Source: SLHU01 sp009929975 (GTDB taxonomy: Bacteria; Bacillota; Clostridia; Saccharofermentanales; UBA5734). Taken from it: 64,000 bases of DNA. The stretch covers positions 620,001-684,000 of the forward strand of contig JAXGZQ010000001.1 of assembly GCA_040776905.1 (NCBI GenBank), read 5' to 3'. The number at the start of each line of letters is the position of its first letter. Within the stretch, counting starts at the first letter, position 1. Positions 6,809-15,026 of the stretch are shown in pieces. The position numbers and the translations under genes are program-made. The notes beneath the pieces are model-generated. The model was given only the letters and a program-made list of their open reading frames with translations, was not told the DNA's origin and did no database searches.

Positions 6809-7723
6809 TTATTGATCAGATAACATCTGTTGATAGCGTCGCGGTGTCATTCCGATGTATTGTTTGAAGACTTTACTGAACCGGTATTCATCACTGAACC
6901 CCGAACACGTCGCGATCTCATGCAGGTCATTCGTATTCCCTTGCAAAAGATGGCAGGCCTGCTGTATACGGAGATGATTGAGATAAACGAAAATAGTCTG
7001 CCCGGTATAACGTCGGAATTGGCGATTGAGATAGTCAAAATGAACCCCGATGTGGCGGGCCAGTTCATCACCGCTGATTTTACGATTGAAATTCTCATGG
7101 AGAAAGGTGATCGTCTGTTGGACACGGGCCTCACTGACGCGTGGACTCTGAACCGGAAGTGGTCGCGGATTGACAGTCTGATTGAAATCGGAGGATAGTC
7201 TGACGAGGACTTCAAGCGCGGCCAGCGACACCAGCAGTTGGCTGTATACATCATGGGCGGAGGACCAGGCAACAGCGTCGTTTAGAAACTGAGCCATCTG
7301 ATAGCGCAGCACCGGGGAGTGGATGATATGCTGGCGCGGCAGTGCAAGCTGGATTTCAGCGGTCTGCTTGTCAGACGGGACGCCCGGCCAGCGCAGCAGG
7401 AGAGATGATGTATCAGGATCGTCCGGGTGTACCACCTGGATCTGGTCCGCTGGCAGATGAAACCAAAAGACATCATACGATGATTCATCCGGTTGGGCAG
7501 TCAGCCGGACCTGTTCCGTATGAGATTGGCGTAACAGCAGACAACTCCCGACCATCAGGTTAAGGGCAGAAGTTGACGTGTGCAGTATAAGCCCGCCCTG
7601 ATGGACATAGACGATCAGCCAGCTGTTTTCAAACCGCGTTTTCAGTATTGCGTCATCTGACGACTGGCGGTGAATGACCGGTCTGACATCCGGCCAGAGT
7701 GGAGCGTTCAGCGGGTCCGTCAT
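6809..7723 (-). CDS. AraC family transcriptional regulator
   Basis: A 304-residue regulator. The C-terminal about 100 residues form two helix-turn-helix motifs: ISGDELARHIGVHFDYLNRQFRRYTG followed by LHEIATCSGFSDEYRFSKVFKQYIGMTPRRYQ, the canonical AraC signature. The N-terminal region is a cupin-like sensor domain without recognisable specificity. The ATG at 7723 follows GAGGATGAGGT. It is divergent from an MFS transporter gene with about 160 bases between them, so control of the transporter is the simplest inference; a sugar or other small effector is likely. Confidence 0.9.
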   Translation of the reverse strand: MTDPLNAPLWPDVRPVIHRQSSDDAILKTRFENSWLIVYVHQGGLILHTSTSALNLMVGSCLLLRQSHTEQVRLTAQPDESSYDVFWFHLPADQIQVVHPDDPDTSSLLLRWPGVPSDKQTAEIQLALPRQHIIHSPVLRYQMAQFLNDAVAWSSAHDVYSQLLVSLAALEVLVRLSSDFNQTVNPRPLPVQSPRVSEARVQQTITFLHENFNRKISGDELARHIGVHFDYLNRQFRRYTGQTIFVYLNHLRIQQACHLLQGNTNDLHEIATCSGFSDEYRFSKVFKQYIGMTPRRYQQMLSDQ

Positions 7724-7885
7724 ACCTCATCCTCTCTGTTGATCAATACCCTCATCTTACGTGATCAGAAGCCGTGCGACAAGTCGCCGGATGACAATTC
7801 AAGTCGCTTTTTGACATTGTTCAATTCAATGGATTCCCCTACATTGAGAGAAGTGAAAGCGCTGATGTTTCAGCCTGAGGTATCT

Positions 7886-9289
7886 ATGAAGGCGTTAAGA
7901 CTCAAATACCGTTTCCGTTCACCGTTTCAGGTTATCTTTGACGAAGCGCAGCTGCTGCCGGAGATCAGGCGCAGTATCGTCATGATGGTCATGGGGAATA
8001 TTTTCGGCAACCTGTTCGGTGTCATTACCAATGGCAGCGCCCTGACCGGTTATGCTGAAATTCTCGGATCCAACGATTTCACCTTCGGTGTTCTGACCGG
8101 CATACCGCTGGCGGCGTCTCTCATGCAGATTCCGGCGGCGATTCTCGTCAGCCGGACCCAGAAGCGGAAACGCTACATGATGACCTATGGTGTTGTTTCG
8201 CGCGCGCTCTGGCTGCTCGTCGGCCTGGTTCCCTGGCTGCTGCCGATGAGTCCTGATGCCGTCAGACTCTGGTCGGTCATTTTCCTGATCGGTATTTCCG
8301 CTGCCAGTGGTTCATTCATCAATGTCTCCTTTACACCTTGGATGGCCGACCTGATTCCGATCCGTATCCGCGGCCGCTGGATGTCGCTGCGTGACGGAAT
8401 GAACGCGGTCGGCAGCGTCCTGATCGGCCTTTTGACCGCGACGATTCTGGACAACAGCAGCGGCTATACCGGCTATACCGTTGTCTTTATCATGGCCGGA
8501 GTGCTCGGTGTTCTCGATATGTGCTGCTTCATCTTCGTCAAGGAAGTCAACCGGTCCGCGCCGGTGAAGACGAATCTGCTCAAGATTGGCCGCCAGATTT
8601 TTACCGATGCCCCGTTTTTCCGCTTCATGCTGTTCTGGACCGCCTGGAACTTTACCGCGAACTTTGCCGGACCGTATCTCAACCGCTACGCGCTGGGAGA
8701 AATGAACCTGACCTATCTGCAGGTCACACTGGGCGGCCAGATTGCCGCTGCTGTCATTACGGTTGTCGTGATCACCCGCTGGGGCCGCCTGCTCGATCGT
8801 TACGGCAGCAAGCCGGTATTGTGGCTTTCCTGCGGCATCGCGTCGCTGACGCCGGCCTTTTATCTGTTCTCTGTTCCCGGCAGTATTTGGCCGACGCTTC
8901 TGCACAGTACGATCGGAGCCGCGTTCTGGAGCGCGTCCAACCTGGCGGCGACCAATATGCTGCTATCCAACTCACCTGATGAACAGCGGCCATCCTATGT
9001 CGCGTTCTTTTCCAGCTTCACATCGTTGATCGGCGCCTTTCTTGGTGTACTGGCGGGCGGTGCTGTGCTTGAGCTGCTGCAGAAATGGCTGCCTGACCAG
9101 AGCGGATTCCCCTTCCTCCTGTCAGACCGCTACAAGATCGTCTTTCTCATCGCTGTTATCGCCCGCTTCAGCATTGTGTTCATCTTTGTCCCCCGGCTGG
9201 CGGATGAAAAAGGATTTACCGTGATTCAAATGCTCCGCGACATCATTCGCATCAATAAAAGAATCCGGCGTTTCGGCCGGATCCGCTGA
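7886..9289 (+). CDS. MFS transporter
   Basis: About 467 residues with 10-12 hydrophobic segments. The first domain starts MVMGNIFGNLFGVITNG. Between segments 2 and 3 lies SRTQKRKRY, and IRIRGRWMSLRDGMNAVGS matches the loop 4-5/helix 5 pattern of this MFS group. GRLLDRYGSKPVLW after segment 7-8 is the repeated MFS A-like motif. I start at the ATG at 7886 (MKALRLKYRF), which has TGAGG just upstream. Earlier in-frame ATGs at 7865 and 7829 are possible because the frame is open further up. The substrate is unknown. Divergent AraC regulator gene upstream. Confidence 0.85.
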   Translation: MKALRLKYRFRSPFQVIFDEAQLLPEIRRSIVMMVMGNIFGNLFGVITNGSALTGYAEILGSNDFTFGVLTGIPLAASLMQIPAAILVSRTQKRKRYMMTYGVVSRALWLLVGLVPWLLPMSPDAVRLWSVIFLIGISAASGSFINVSFTPWMADLIPIRIRGRWMSLRDGMNAVGSVLIGLLTATILDNSSGYTGYTVVFIMAGVLGVLDMCCFIFVKEVNRSAPVKTNLLKIGRQIFTDAPFFRFMLFWTAWNFTANFAGPYLNRYALGEMNLTYLQVTLGGQIAAAVITVVVITRWGRLLDRYGSKPVLWLSCGIASLTPAFYLFSVPGSIWPTLLHSTIGAAFWSASNLAATNMLLSNSPDEQRPSYVAFFSSFTSLIGAFLGVLAGGAVLELLQKWLPDQSGFPFLLSDRYKIVFLIAVIARFSIVFIFVPRLADEKGFTVIQMLRDIIRINKRIRRFGRIR

Positions 9290-9320
9290 TCTTTTTCTAT
9301 TGAGCCAAACTTAAAAGTGC

Positions 9321-10127
9321 TTAGAGGAACAGGAGCAGGCTGACGGCCATGATCATCATGCCGGCGATCATGCCGTAGACTGACAGATGGGCGTGCCCGT
9401 ATTCCCGGGCTGTCGGCAGCAGTTCATCCAGCGAGATGAACACCATGATCCCCGCGACGGACGCGAAGATAATGCCGAACATCAGATCGTTGAGGAACGG
9501 CATGAGAATCAGGTAGCCAATCAGCGCGCCGACCGGTTCCGACATACCGGACAGAAATGAATAAGCAAATGCTTTTTTCCTGCTGCCGGTCGCATAAAAG
9601 ACCGGAACCGACACTGCGATGCCTTCCGGGATATTATGGATCGCGATCGCGATGGTGATCGGAATCGCGATACTGGGCTCCTGTAGGGCTGAAATAAACG
9701 TTGCCAGGCCTTCCGGAAAATTGTGGATGGCAATCGCCAGAGCGGTGAAAACACCGGTCCGCATCAGTTTGTCTCGTGAATGGCAGGCACCGTCAACACA
9801 CAATTCTTCAACATGGTGCAGTTCGTGGGGGTTCTCTCTTTCCGGAATGAGTTTGTCGATCGCCGCGATCAGCAGCATACCGCCGAAAAACGAGATGACC
9901 GTCAGCCAGCTGCCCGGCTTCATACCAAGTTCTGAAACAAGGCTGTCTCTTGCCTTGAAAAAGATCTCAACCATCGAAACATAGATCATCACGCCGCCGG
10001 AGAATCCCAGGGCGACTGAGAGAAACCGGGTACTGGTCTTTTTGCTGAAAAACGCGAGCGCGCTGCCGATACCGGTGCTGAGACCCGCAAAGGTGGTCAG
10101 GGCAAAAGCCAGCAGAACATTGTCCAT
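9321..10127 (-). CDS. zupT: ZIP family metal transporter (ZupT-like)
   Basis: A 268-residue inner-membrane ZIP transporter with eight hydrophobic segments. The two metal-site helices are plain: HNFPEGLATF (segment 4) and HNIPEGIAVS (segment 5), as in ZupT, which brings in zinc and other divalent metals. The loop between segments 3 and 4 carries a His/Cys/Glu-rich stretch (HELHHVEELCVDGACH), likely for metal handling. The ATG at 10125-10127 (MDNVLLAF) has GGAGG upstream; a longer frame to 10151 lacks a ribosome site. Transcribed alone and convergent with the MFS gene. Confidence 0.92.
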   Translation of the reverse strand: MDNVLLAFALTTFAGLSTGIGSALAFFSKKTSTRFLSVALGFSGGVMIYVSMVEIFFKARDSLVSELGMKPGSWLTVISFFGGMLLIAAIDKLIPERENPHELHHVEELCVDGACHSRDKLMRTGVFTALAIAIHNFPEGLATFISALQEPSIAIPITIAIAIHNIPEGIAVSVPVFYATGSRKKAFAYSFLSGMSEPVGALIGYLILMPFLNDLMFGIIFASVAGIMVFISLDELLPTAREYGHAHLSVYGMIAGMMIMAVSLLLFL

Positions 10128-10178
10128 GGTGAATCCTCCAGCTGCAAACAATACTATTGCCTATTATAACGTATCTCG

Positions 10179-10517
10179 TCAAGTATCAACGCCTCTTTGT
10201 TTTTCGTTTTCTTTGATCCTGTTAAAGTACTCGTCCAGCCCGATCAATCCGCGGCCTGACTGGTACAGGTTCAGCAAAGACATCGAGTCATGAAATGCAA
10301 CCATTTTCAGTGTCGCATCGACCGCATAGCAGGCCGTTTTTATTATGGCATCTTCCTCATCTGTGATGCTGCCTGTGTATCTGAGGTTGTCAGGTTTGAT
10401 TGGCTGACCGTCAGTGAAATGATACCCCTGGGACCACAGGAACCTCAGGAGTTCCTGATTTTGTTTTTTGCCATAACAGATGACATCACGGGTCTGGTAG
10501 TGGTTCGTTTGTTTCAT
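10179..10517 (-). CDS. Unknown protein, paralogue of the gene upstream
   Basis: 112 residues, no family recognised. It shares a clear pattern with the product of 10514-10849: V-I-C near the start, Q-N then a helix, L-(R/H)-x-L, G-Y-x-(F/Y), (G/D)-x-P-I-x-P-D-N, then a K-x-x-C-Y-A strand, with the final third divergent. No signal peptide, membrane segment or catalytic motif is visible, so it is probably cytosolic. Its ATG overlaps the stop of the upstream paralogue by 4 bases (ATGA type), so translation is likely coupled. It is controlled by the riboswitch-like leader at 10886-11010. Confidence 0.75.
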   Translation of the reverse strand: MKQTNHYQTRDVICYGKKQNQELLRFLWSQGYHFTDGQPIKPDNLRYTGSITDEEDAIIKTACYAVDATLKMVAFHDSMSLLNLYQSGRGLIGLDEYFNRIKENEKQRGVDT

Positions 10518-10849
10518 CGTTCGTTTCCCTCCTTCAAATGATGCTCCAATCGGGCGTTATAATACGTGAATGAAACAACCGGATCGTTAAGGATTTTATG
10601 GAGCATCATGGCATAACTGCTGTTATAGGCGATCGTTTGATTGGTTTCGTTGATTGCGTAGCAATTCGAACGGATGATCTTTCCATCCTCATCTTCACGC
10701 CTGAAAGAATAGGCAATGTTGTCCGGATCGATCGGATCGCCGCTGTTGTACGTGTACCCAAGCTCTTTGAGTCGATGAAGGATCTGCCGGTTCTGTGTCC
10801 GGCCTGTACAGATGACATTAAATTTACGGGTTTCAGTGGTATCGCTCAT
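10514..10849 (-). CDS. Unknown protein, first gene behind riboswitch-like leader
   Basis: 111 residues, no family recognised. The first 80 residues contain VICTGRTQNRQILHRL, the DPIDPDNIAYSF block and NCYAINETNQTIAY, which align with the downstream paralogue. The start ATG (10847-10849) is chosen because AAGGAGAG lies 6 bases upstream; the frame stays open to 10885 without a ribosome site. The gene is preceded by a consensus promoter and a structured leader with a terminator, so its expression should be shut off or on by a small ligand. The paralogue follows with a 4-base overlap. Function unknown. Confidence 0.8.
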   Translation of the reverse strand: MSDTTETRKFNVICTGRTQNRQILHRLKELGYTYNSGDPIDPDNIAYSFRREDEDGKIIRSNCYAINETNQTIAYNSSYAMMLHKILNDPVVSFTYYNARLEHHLKEGNER

Positions 10850-10885
10850 TTTCTTCTCTCCTTTAGTTGATTCCCATAAGAGCAA

Positions 10886-11010
10886 AAGAAAAAGCCCATC
10901 GCAACGACAGGCTTTGAGTCATCCCACCCATCGTTCAAGCCTTAGCACCTTACCTTCGGCAGGTTGCTGTGCGGTCGTCGAGCTTGTCTCTCACGCACTC
11001 TTTATGGTAG
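10886..11010 (-). ncRNA. SAM-clan riboswitch-like leader with terminator switch
   Basis: The transcript from the promoter at 11015-11043 begins about 11008. A P1-like stem CTACCAT (11004-11010) pairs with ATGGGTGG (10924-10931, one bulge) and encloses GTGCG...CGCAC (P2-like), the invariant-looking AGCAACC, a short hairpin, and AAGGTGCTAA. The last two elements in this order are the core signature of the SAM riboswitch clan (SAM-I, SAM-IV, SAM-I/IV variant). The P1 3' strand overlaps the antiterminator strand AACGATGGG, so ligand binding would favour the terminator at 10888-10915 (an OFF switch). The 5' half differs from classical S-box, so SAM-I/IV variant is my best guess and the ligand is not certain. 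Confidence 0.68.
10888..10915 (-). terminator. Intrinsic terminator in the riboswitch leader
   Basis: On the minus strand AAAGCC...GGGCTTTTTC forms a stem with a U-rich tail ahead of the first unknown gene. Its 5' arm contains CCTGTCGTT (10903-10911), which can instead pair over nine positions with AACGATGGG (10927-10935), so the terminator and an antiterminator exclude each other. Confidence 0.75.
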
Positions 11011-11014
11011 GTAT

Positions 11015-11043
11015 ATAATAAAATAGAACGGTTGACGTGTCAA
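11015..11043 (-). promoter_or_regulatory. Sigma-A-type promoter of the riboswitch operon
   Basis: On the minus strand TTGACA (11038-11043), a 17-base spacer and TATTAT (11015-11020). The spacing is ideal, and the predicted start falls on the first base of the leader's P1 stem. Confidence 0.75.
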
Positions 11044-11098
11044 TTGCCGCCGGGACTGAAGTAGACGCGGCAGATCAAACAGAAAGGTCGTGAACACG

Positions 11099-11668
11099 AT
11101 GAAGAGGATCAAAGATAAACAACTGCTCGTGGGCGCTGATGCAGCAGGATTTCCGCTCAAAGAAGCGGTCGTCAATCATCTGCGCGGCAAAGGCTGGACA
11201 ATCACGGATGTCGGCGTTCGTTCCCCAGAAGATGATGATCCGGATCTGATGTTTCATCGGGTCGGGCTGCGCGTGGGATCGCTGATCGCTGAACGGGAAT
11301 TTGAACGTGCGCTGGTTTTCTGCGGAACCGGGATGGGAATCCATATCGCGGCCAGCAAGTGCCCGCATGTTCATGCCGGTGTCGTGGAGTCCGTTCCGGC
11401 GGGATTAAGGGCGATGACCGGCAATGGCGTCAATGTACTGGCGATGGGTGCCTTTTATGTCGCACCGGAGATGGGCATCGATATTGCCGAAGCGTATCTG
11501 AACGCGGAGCTTGGTTCCGGATATGAGTGGTGGCCCAATTTTTACGAATTTCACAAGCTGGCGATCGATGAAATGGACGCGTTTGATTACACGGAATATA
11601 AAAAGAACGGTTTCAAGTTGAAACACCTCGGTAATGTTCCGCTGAAGCAGGAACGAAAACCGGATTGA
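11099..11668 (+). CDS. RpiB/LacA/LacB family sugar-phosphate isomerase
   Basis: About 189 residues. It has the RpiB core: LLVGADAAGFPLKEAVVNHL at the N-terminus, the FCGTGMGIHIAASK active-site loop where RpiB has C-G-x-G-x-G, and GNGVNVLAMG. It is longer than typical 150-residue RpiB, with a C-terminal YEWWPNFYEFHKLAIDEMDAFDYTEY extension, so it belongs to a divergent branch that may use another phosphosugar or polyol. The active-site Cys is kept. The ATG at 11099 is 10 bases after AGAAAGG; a GTG at 11090 in frame is an alternative. Stands alone on the plus strand. Confidence 0.85.
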   Translation: MKRIKDKQLLVGADAAGFPLKEAVVNHLRGKGWTITDVGVRSPEDDDPDLMFHRVGLRVGSLIAEREFERALVFCGTGMGIHIAASKCPHVHAGVVESVPAGLRAMTGNGVNVLAMGAFYVAPEMGIDIAEAYLNAELGSGYEWWPNFYEFHKLAIDEMDAFDYTEYKKNGFKLKHLGNVPLKQERKPD

Positions 11669-11799
11669 TCAGCAAAGCGGGTGGATAGATCATCACCATT
11701 TCAGGGTTGACATGCTGCATCCTGCAGCGCTGCCATGATTTTTGCCAGATGGGAAAGCGCTCAAGCCAAATGGCTGAAACCGGAGATATCACTACGAAC

Positions 11800-11838
11800 A
11801 AAATAAAAACCGCTGAAACGTCCTAGTTTCAACGGCTT
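11800..11838 (-). terminator. Intrinsic terminator after tRNA-Val
   Basis: On the minus strand CCGTTGAAAC and GTTTCAGCGG form a 10-bp stem with one G-T pair and a 6-base loop, followed by TTTTTATTTT. It lies just past the tRNA 3' end. Confidence 0.8.
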
Positions 11839-11843
11839 TGCCT

Positions 11844-11919
11844 GGTGGGTAGTATTGGACTCGAACCAACGACCCCTTGCATGTCAAGCAAGTACTCTAA
11901 CCAGCTGAGCTAACCACCC
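11844..11919 (-). tRNA. tRNA-Val (GAC)
   Basis: A complete cloverleaf. The acceptor GGGTGGT pairs with ACTACCC, the anticodon stem CTTGC/GCAAG carries loop TTGACAT with anticodon GAC, the T arm is GGTTCGAGTCC, and the 3' CCA is encoded. A terminator follows at 11800-11838. Confidence 0.95.
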
Positions 11920-11942
11920 AAGTGCTTGATTATTATATCGAC

Positions 11943-14900
11943 TCAATTATCCGGTGTCAAGCGCTTTTCCAGTAAAACGGCACCGCCCGGCAGCAGGGTA
12001 ATTCTCTGATTCGCTCGCCGGTATGTCTGCTGGTCGAGCATCAGGCCAGCAGCATCATATTTATAAATATCCGCATCCTGCCATGTCAGATCAGATGATA
12101 TCAGGCACTCCTGAGGATGCTCTGATACATTCAAAATCAGTAGAGCCATGGTATCCGCCCGGCTGAATCCATACGCGATCAGACCCGGATCAGACTGTGC
12201 CGGTGAAGATGGATCAGGACCGGAATCACCCTGCTCGCTGATCCTGACCTGAAGCGGAACTCCACCGACTAAGCGGGCTGATAGCTTTGTCGCCTGCAAA
12301 TGTCGCCCATCAAGACGATTCATCGTATCATCCAGCTGGATATCCAGATTTGTGACGGCGGTCTGCTGGCCGACATCAGCCAGCAGAAAATGAGTCAGAA
12401 GGGCCAGTGACAGGGGTTGTGATCCAGCATTCTGCCAGGCGGCGGATCGAATCATCTCTGTCAGCTGCTGGCCCGGGCGTTCCGGCAGACGGGGCATCTG
12501 GCTGATATAGCGATCATAAGCGTTGTCAATCAGATCGACGGCTGACATCTCTTCAGTTCTGACAAGTGGAATCTGCAGGTCGGCCGCATGATAATCAGCA
12601 GATGACAGCATGATGCCATCTTGATAGGTAAACCCGTCAATAAAGACCAGCTGCTGTTTGATAGCCTGATAATATGGCGATCGCTGAATGGTCTCGATCA
12701 CCAGATTGACGAAGTCCGCCTTCAGCCGGTCCGGGCCCATGATCCCATCCAAGTCGGTAATTTCCAGATACAGGCGGTTGAAACGGTCAGTCCACGGCAG
12801 AATCGCACCACTTTGTTGGCGTAACCTGCCATATGGCTCACTGATCGGTCCGGCCAGATATTCAATCAGATGAAGTAATTCATTTTCGCTGACATGGGCA
12901 TCGATCACGATCCAGGGATCAGCCCCGGCGGCCGATGCAAGCTGCAGGCCGGCCGCCAGAGAGCGGGGAGCGGCCGCGCTGACACGGCCATCCGGCAATA
13001 CCACGGTGTTCTCATTGCCCAGCGGTAAGGACCAGCTGTCCGGTGCCATGCCGGTCAGACCAATCGGCATGAAACCAAGACGCAAAACAGAAGGTTCAGC
13101 CTGACGGACGATCTGATCGGCTGTTTCGGGAAAAAGATCCGCTTTTTCTGCCGTCCGACCGAAAATGACCCGGTCGACCCAGAGACTCCCTTCCCCTTCA
13201 TAGGCGATATTGAACTGGACCGGTTCTGCTGAAGCCGCCCGGGTGACAGGCAGGACGAAACTATAGGTGTATTTCCGCCAGGTTGATCCGACTTTCGTAA
13301 ACTCGGTTCCGACCGGCTCAAACAGGCCGGAAAGCCAAACTTTTACATTCCCATGACTGATCTGATCCTGTTTGAGCCAGAGTTCAAACGTATAGATCTC
13401 ATTGCGGCCTGTCTGTTCAATCAGCGATTTCGGAAGCGCCTGCGACACAATGCTGGGCTCATCACCGGCCGGCAGATCATCGCGCTGGATCAGCAAGGCG
13501 GCCTCCCCACCACCCGGGGCATTGTCATCGCTGCTTTTTCCGATCAGACCGGGGCCGGAATACTGCCAATAACCCGCTTCGTCCTGTGCATCATGCAACA
13601 GATGTGTTTCAGGTATTTCCAGAGCAGACCGCTCCAGGAACAGAATGTCTCCCGTCTGGTACTCGCCTTGCTTTAGTGCAGAATCAAGTTGAATCTCAGC
13701 TACCAGGCGCGCCGTACCGAACTGCCCGTCATACCCTGAGCTGATCAGGCGATCTCGGTCAACCAGGGCAATTCTGCGGCTGTGCAGTTCGTTTTCAATG
13801 GTGGATGGAATGAACGTCCGGCCGCCATCGCTCGAAATATGATAGCGGCTCTGCTGATCGAGCGCGATGATCTGTCGGGACGACAACATGACCAGGTCAA
13901 TCAGATCATGTGTCTGGCCGGTCCGTGTCAGCTGAAAAGATTTTCCATTGTCACTGCTCGCGACCTGGCCCTTGTCTCCGGCGAGGATGAATGTGCCGTC
14001 ATGTTCAACCACACGGTTCCAGTCATCTTCAGTTTCAAGCAGGACCGGCTGCCAGATCAGGCCGCCGGTTGAAGTAAAGATCTGACCCTCTTGACCGGCG
14101 ATGACATACCGTCCGTTTCCCCAGGCAGCCGTCGATAGTCCGGCACCGCTGAGTCCACGCAGGAGATAGGGCACCTGCCCGACCGATCCGCTTAATATAT
14201 GGCCTTCGGTGCTGACCGCGACATAATGCCCGTCGTCGGACAGCGCGAGGTCAATCGCAGAACGTAGATCCGTCGCCGCGAGCAGCTGCCAATCAAGGCC
14301 ATCCGCGGATTGCCAGACCTGTCCGTCACGGCTGATCAGGATAAAGCCATCGTCATAGCTGTCGACCGCGACAAGGTCGGAAGAAAGTTCAAGATCGATC
14401 ACCTGCGGCAATGAACCGGCTGACTGATAGAGCAGAAGGCCGCGGTCACCCGTGGCCAATGTGATGCCGTCCCGATAGGCAAAATCATGCAGCTGGGTTC
14501 CGGTGGGCCATTCCGGCGGCAGATCAACCAACTTAAATTGCCCGACACGATTCAGGCCAAAGGACACGACACGGCCTGTCTTTTTCTGGACAAGGCCGGA
14601 TTCGGACCACCCCAGAACACGTGCATGAGCCTGGTCAAAAAAGCCGTCGCCGAACTGCCCGGCGCTGGTATCGGCTGATGAAGCCGTCAGTGTCGCCTCA
14701 GAACCCTGATGGAGGGCGACAGCATGACTGAAATGAAACGGTTCAAAAGAAGCATCTGACAGCCAGTTCGCTGATAATATCCGGCTGACGGAAAGACCGC
14801 TGCCCAGAACCTGCTGACGCTGGTTCTGCGCTGTGACGACGATATGGCTGAGACGGGCAGGCCCTGAAAGACGGGCCGCGTAAAGCGCCAGCAGCACACC

Positions 14901-14984
14901 GGAGAGCAAAGTCAGGCCAACGACAACCGCAACGACGGCAATCGTTCTTTTTTTAAATCTGTGCCATAATCGAAGCGTCAGCAA
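11943..14984 (-). CDS. Large membrane-anchored protein: beta-propeller, CBM-like and GH51-like domains
   Basis: 1013 residues. One N-terminal membrane segment (about 14-36, signal anchor) leads to an extracytoplasmic body. Residues about 50-440 are repeated units such as GDRGLLLYQSAG, GQVWQSADGLDWQ, GQIFTSTGGLIWQ, GKSFQLT, like BNR/YCF48-type propeller blades. About 450-615 resembles a family 4/9-type carbohydrate-binding jelly roll (FELWLKQD, STWRKYTYSF). About 640-930 resembles the GH51/clan GH-A barrel (ASAAGADPWIVIDAHV, LIEYLAGP, YGRLRQQSG), but the expected W-E-x-G-N-E acid/base strand reads YLEITD at about 740, so the catalytic Glu seems lost. The TTG start at 14984 has GGAGGC 6 bases upstream. 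Probably cell-surface glycan binding rather than hydrolysis. Confidence 0.6.
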   Translation of the reverse strand: MLTLRLWHRFKKRTIAVVAVVVGLTLLSGVLLALYAARLSGPARLSHIVVTAQNQRQQVLGSGLSVSRILSANWLSDASFEPFHFSHAVALHQGSEATLTASSADTSAGQFGDGFFDQAHARVLGWSESGLVQKKTGRVVSFGLNRVGQFKLVDLPPEWPTGTQLHDFAYRDGITLATGDRGLLLYQSAGSLPQVIDLELSSDLVAVDSYDDGFILISRDGQVWQSADGLDWQLLAATDLRSAIDLALSDDGHYVAVSTEGHILSGSVGQVPYLLRGLSGAGLSTAAWGNGRYVIAGQEGQIFTSTGGLIWQPVLLETEDDWNRVVEHDGTFILAGDKGQVASSDNGKSFQLTRTGQTHDLIDLVMLSSRQIIALDQQSRYHISSDGGRTFIPSTIENELHSRRIALVDRDRLISSGYDGQFGTARLVAEIQLDSALKQGEYQTGDILFLERSALEIPETHLLHDAQDEAGYWQYSGPGLIGKSSDDNAPGGGEAALLIQRDDLPAGDEPSIVSQALPKSLIEQTGRNEIYTFELWLKQDQISHGNVKVWLSGLFEPVGTEFTKVGSTWRKYTYSFVLPVTRAASAEPVQFNIAYEGEGSLWVDRVIFGRTAEKADLFPETADQIVRQAEPSVLRLGFMPIGLTGMAPDSWSLPLGNENTVVLPDGRVSAAAPRSLAAGLQLASAAGADPWIVIDAHVSENELLHLIEYLAGPISEPYGRLRQQSGAILPWTDRFNRLYLEITDLDGIMGPDRLKADFVNLVIETIQRSPYYQAIKQQLVFIDGFTYQDGIMLSSADYHAADLQIPLVRTEEMSAVDLIDNAYDRYISQMPRLPERPGQQLTEMIRSAAWQNAGSQPLSLALLTHFLLADVGQQTAVTNLDIQLDDTMNRLDGRHLQATKLSARLVGGVPLQVRISEQGDSGPDPSSPAQSDPGLIAYGFSRADTMALLILNVSEHPQECLISSDLTWQDADIYKYDAAGLMLDQQTYRRANQRITLLPGGAVLLEKRLTPDN

Positions 14985-15026
14985 GACACAGCCTCCAGAA
15001 CACTCAGCCGCCGGATCGTCATCATA

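Noticed and set aside
11669..11799. Small gene between the isomerase gene and the terminator
   Set aside because: The only frames here are short, lack ribosome sites and end within the terminator.
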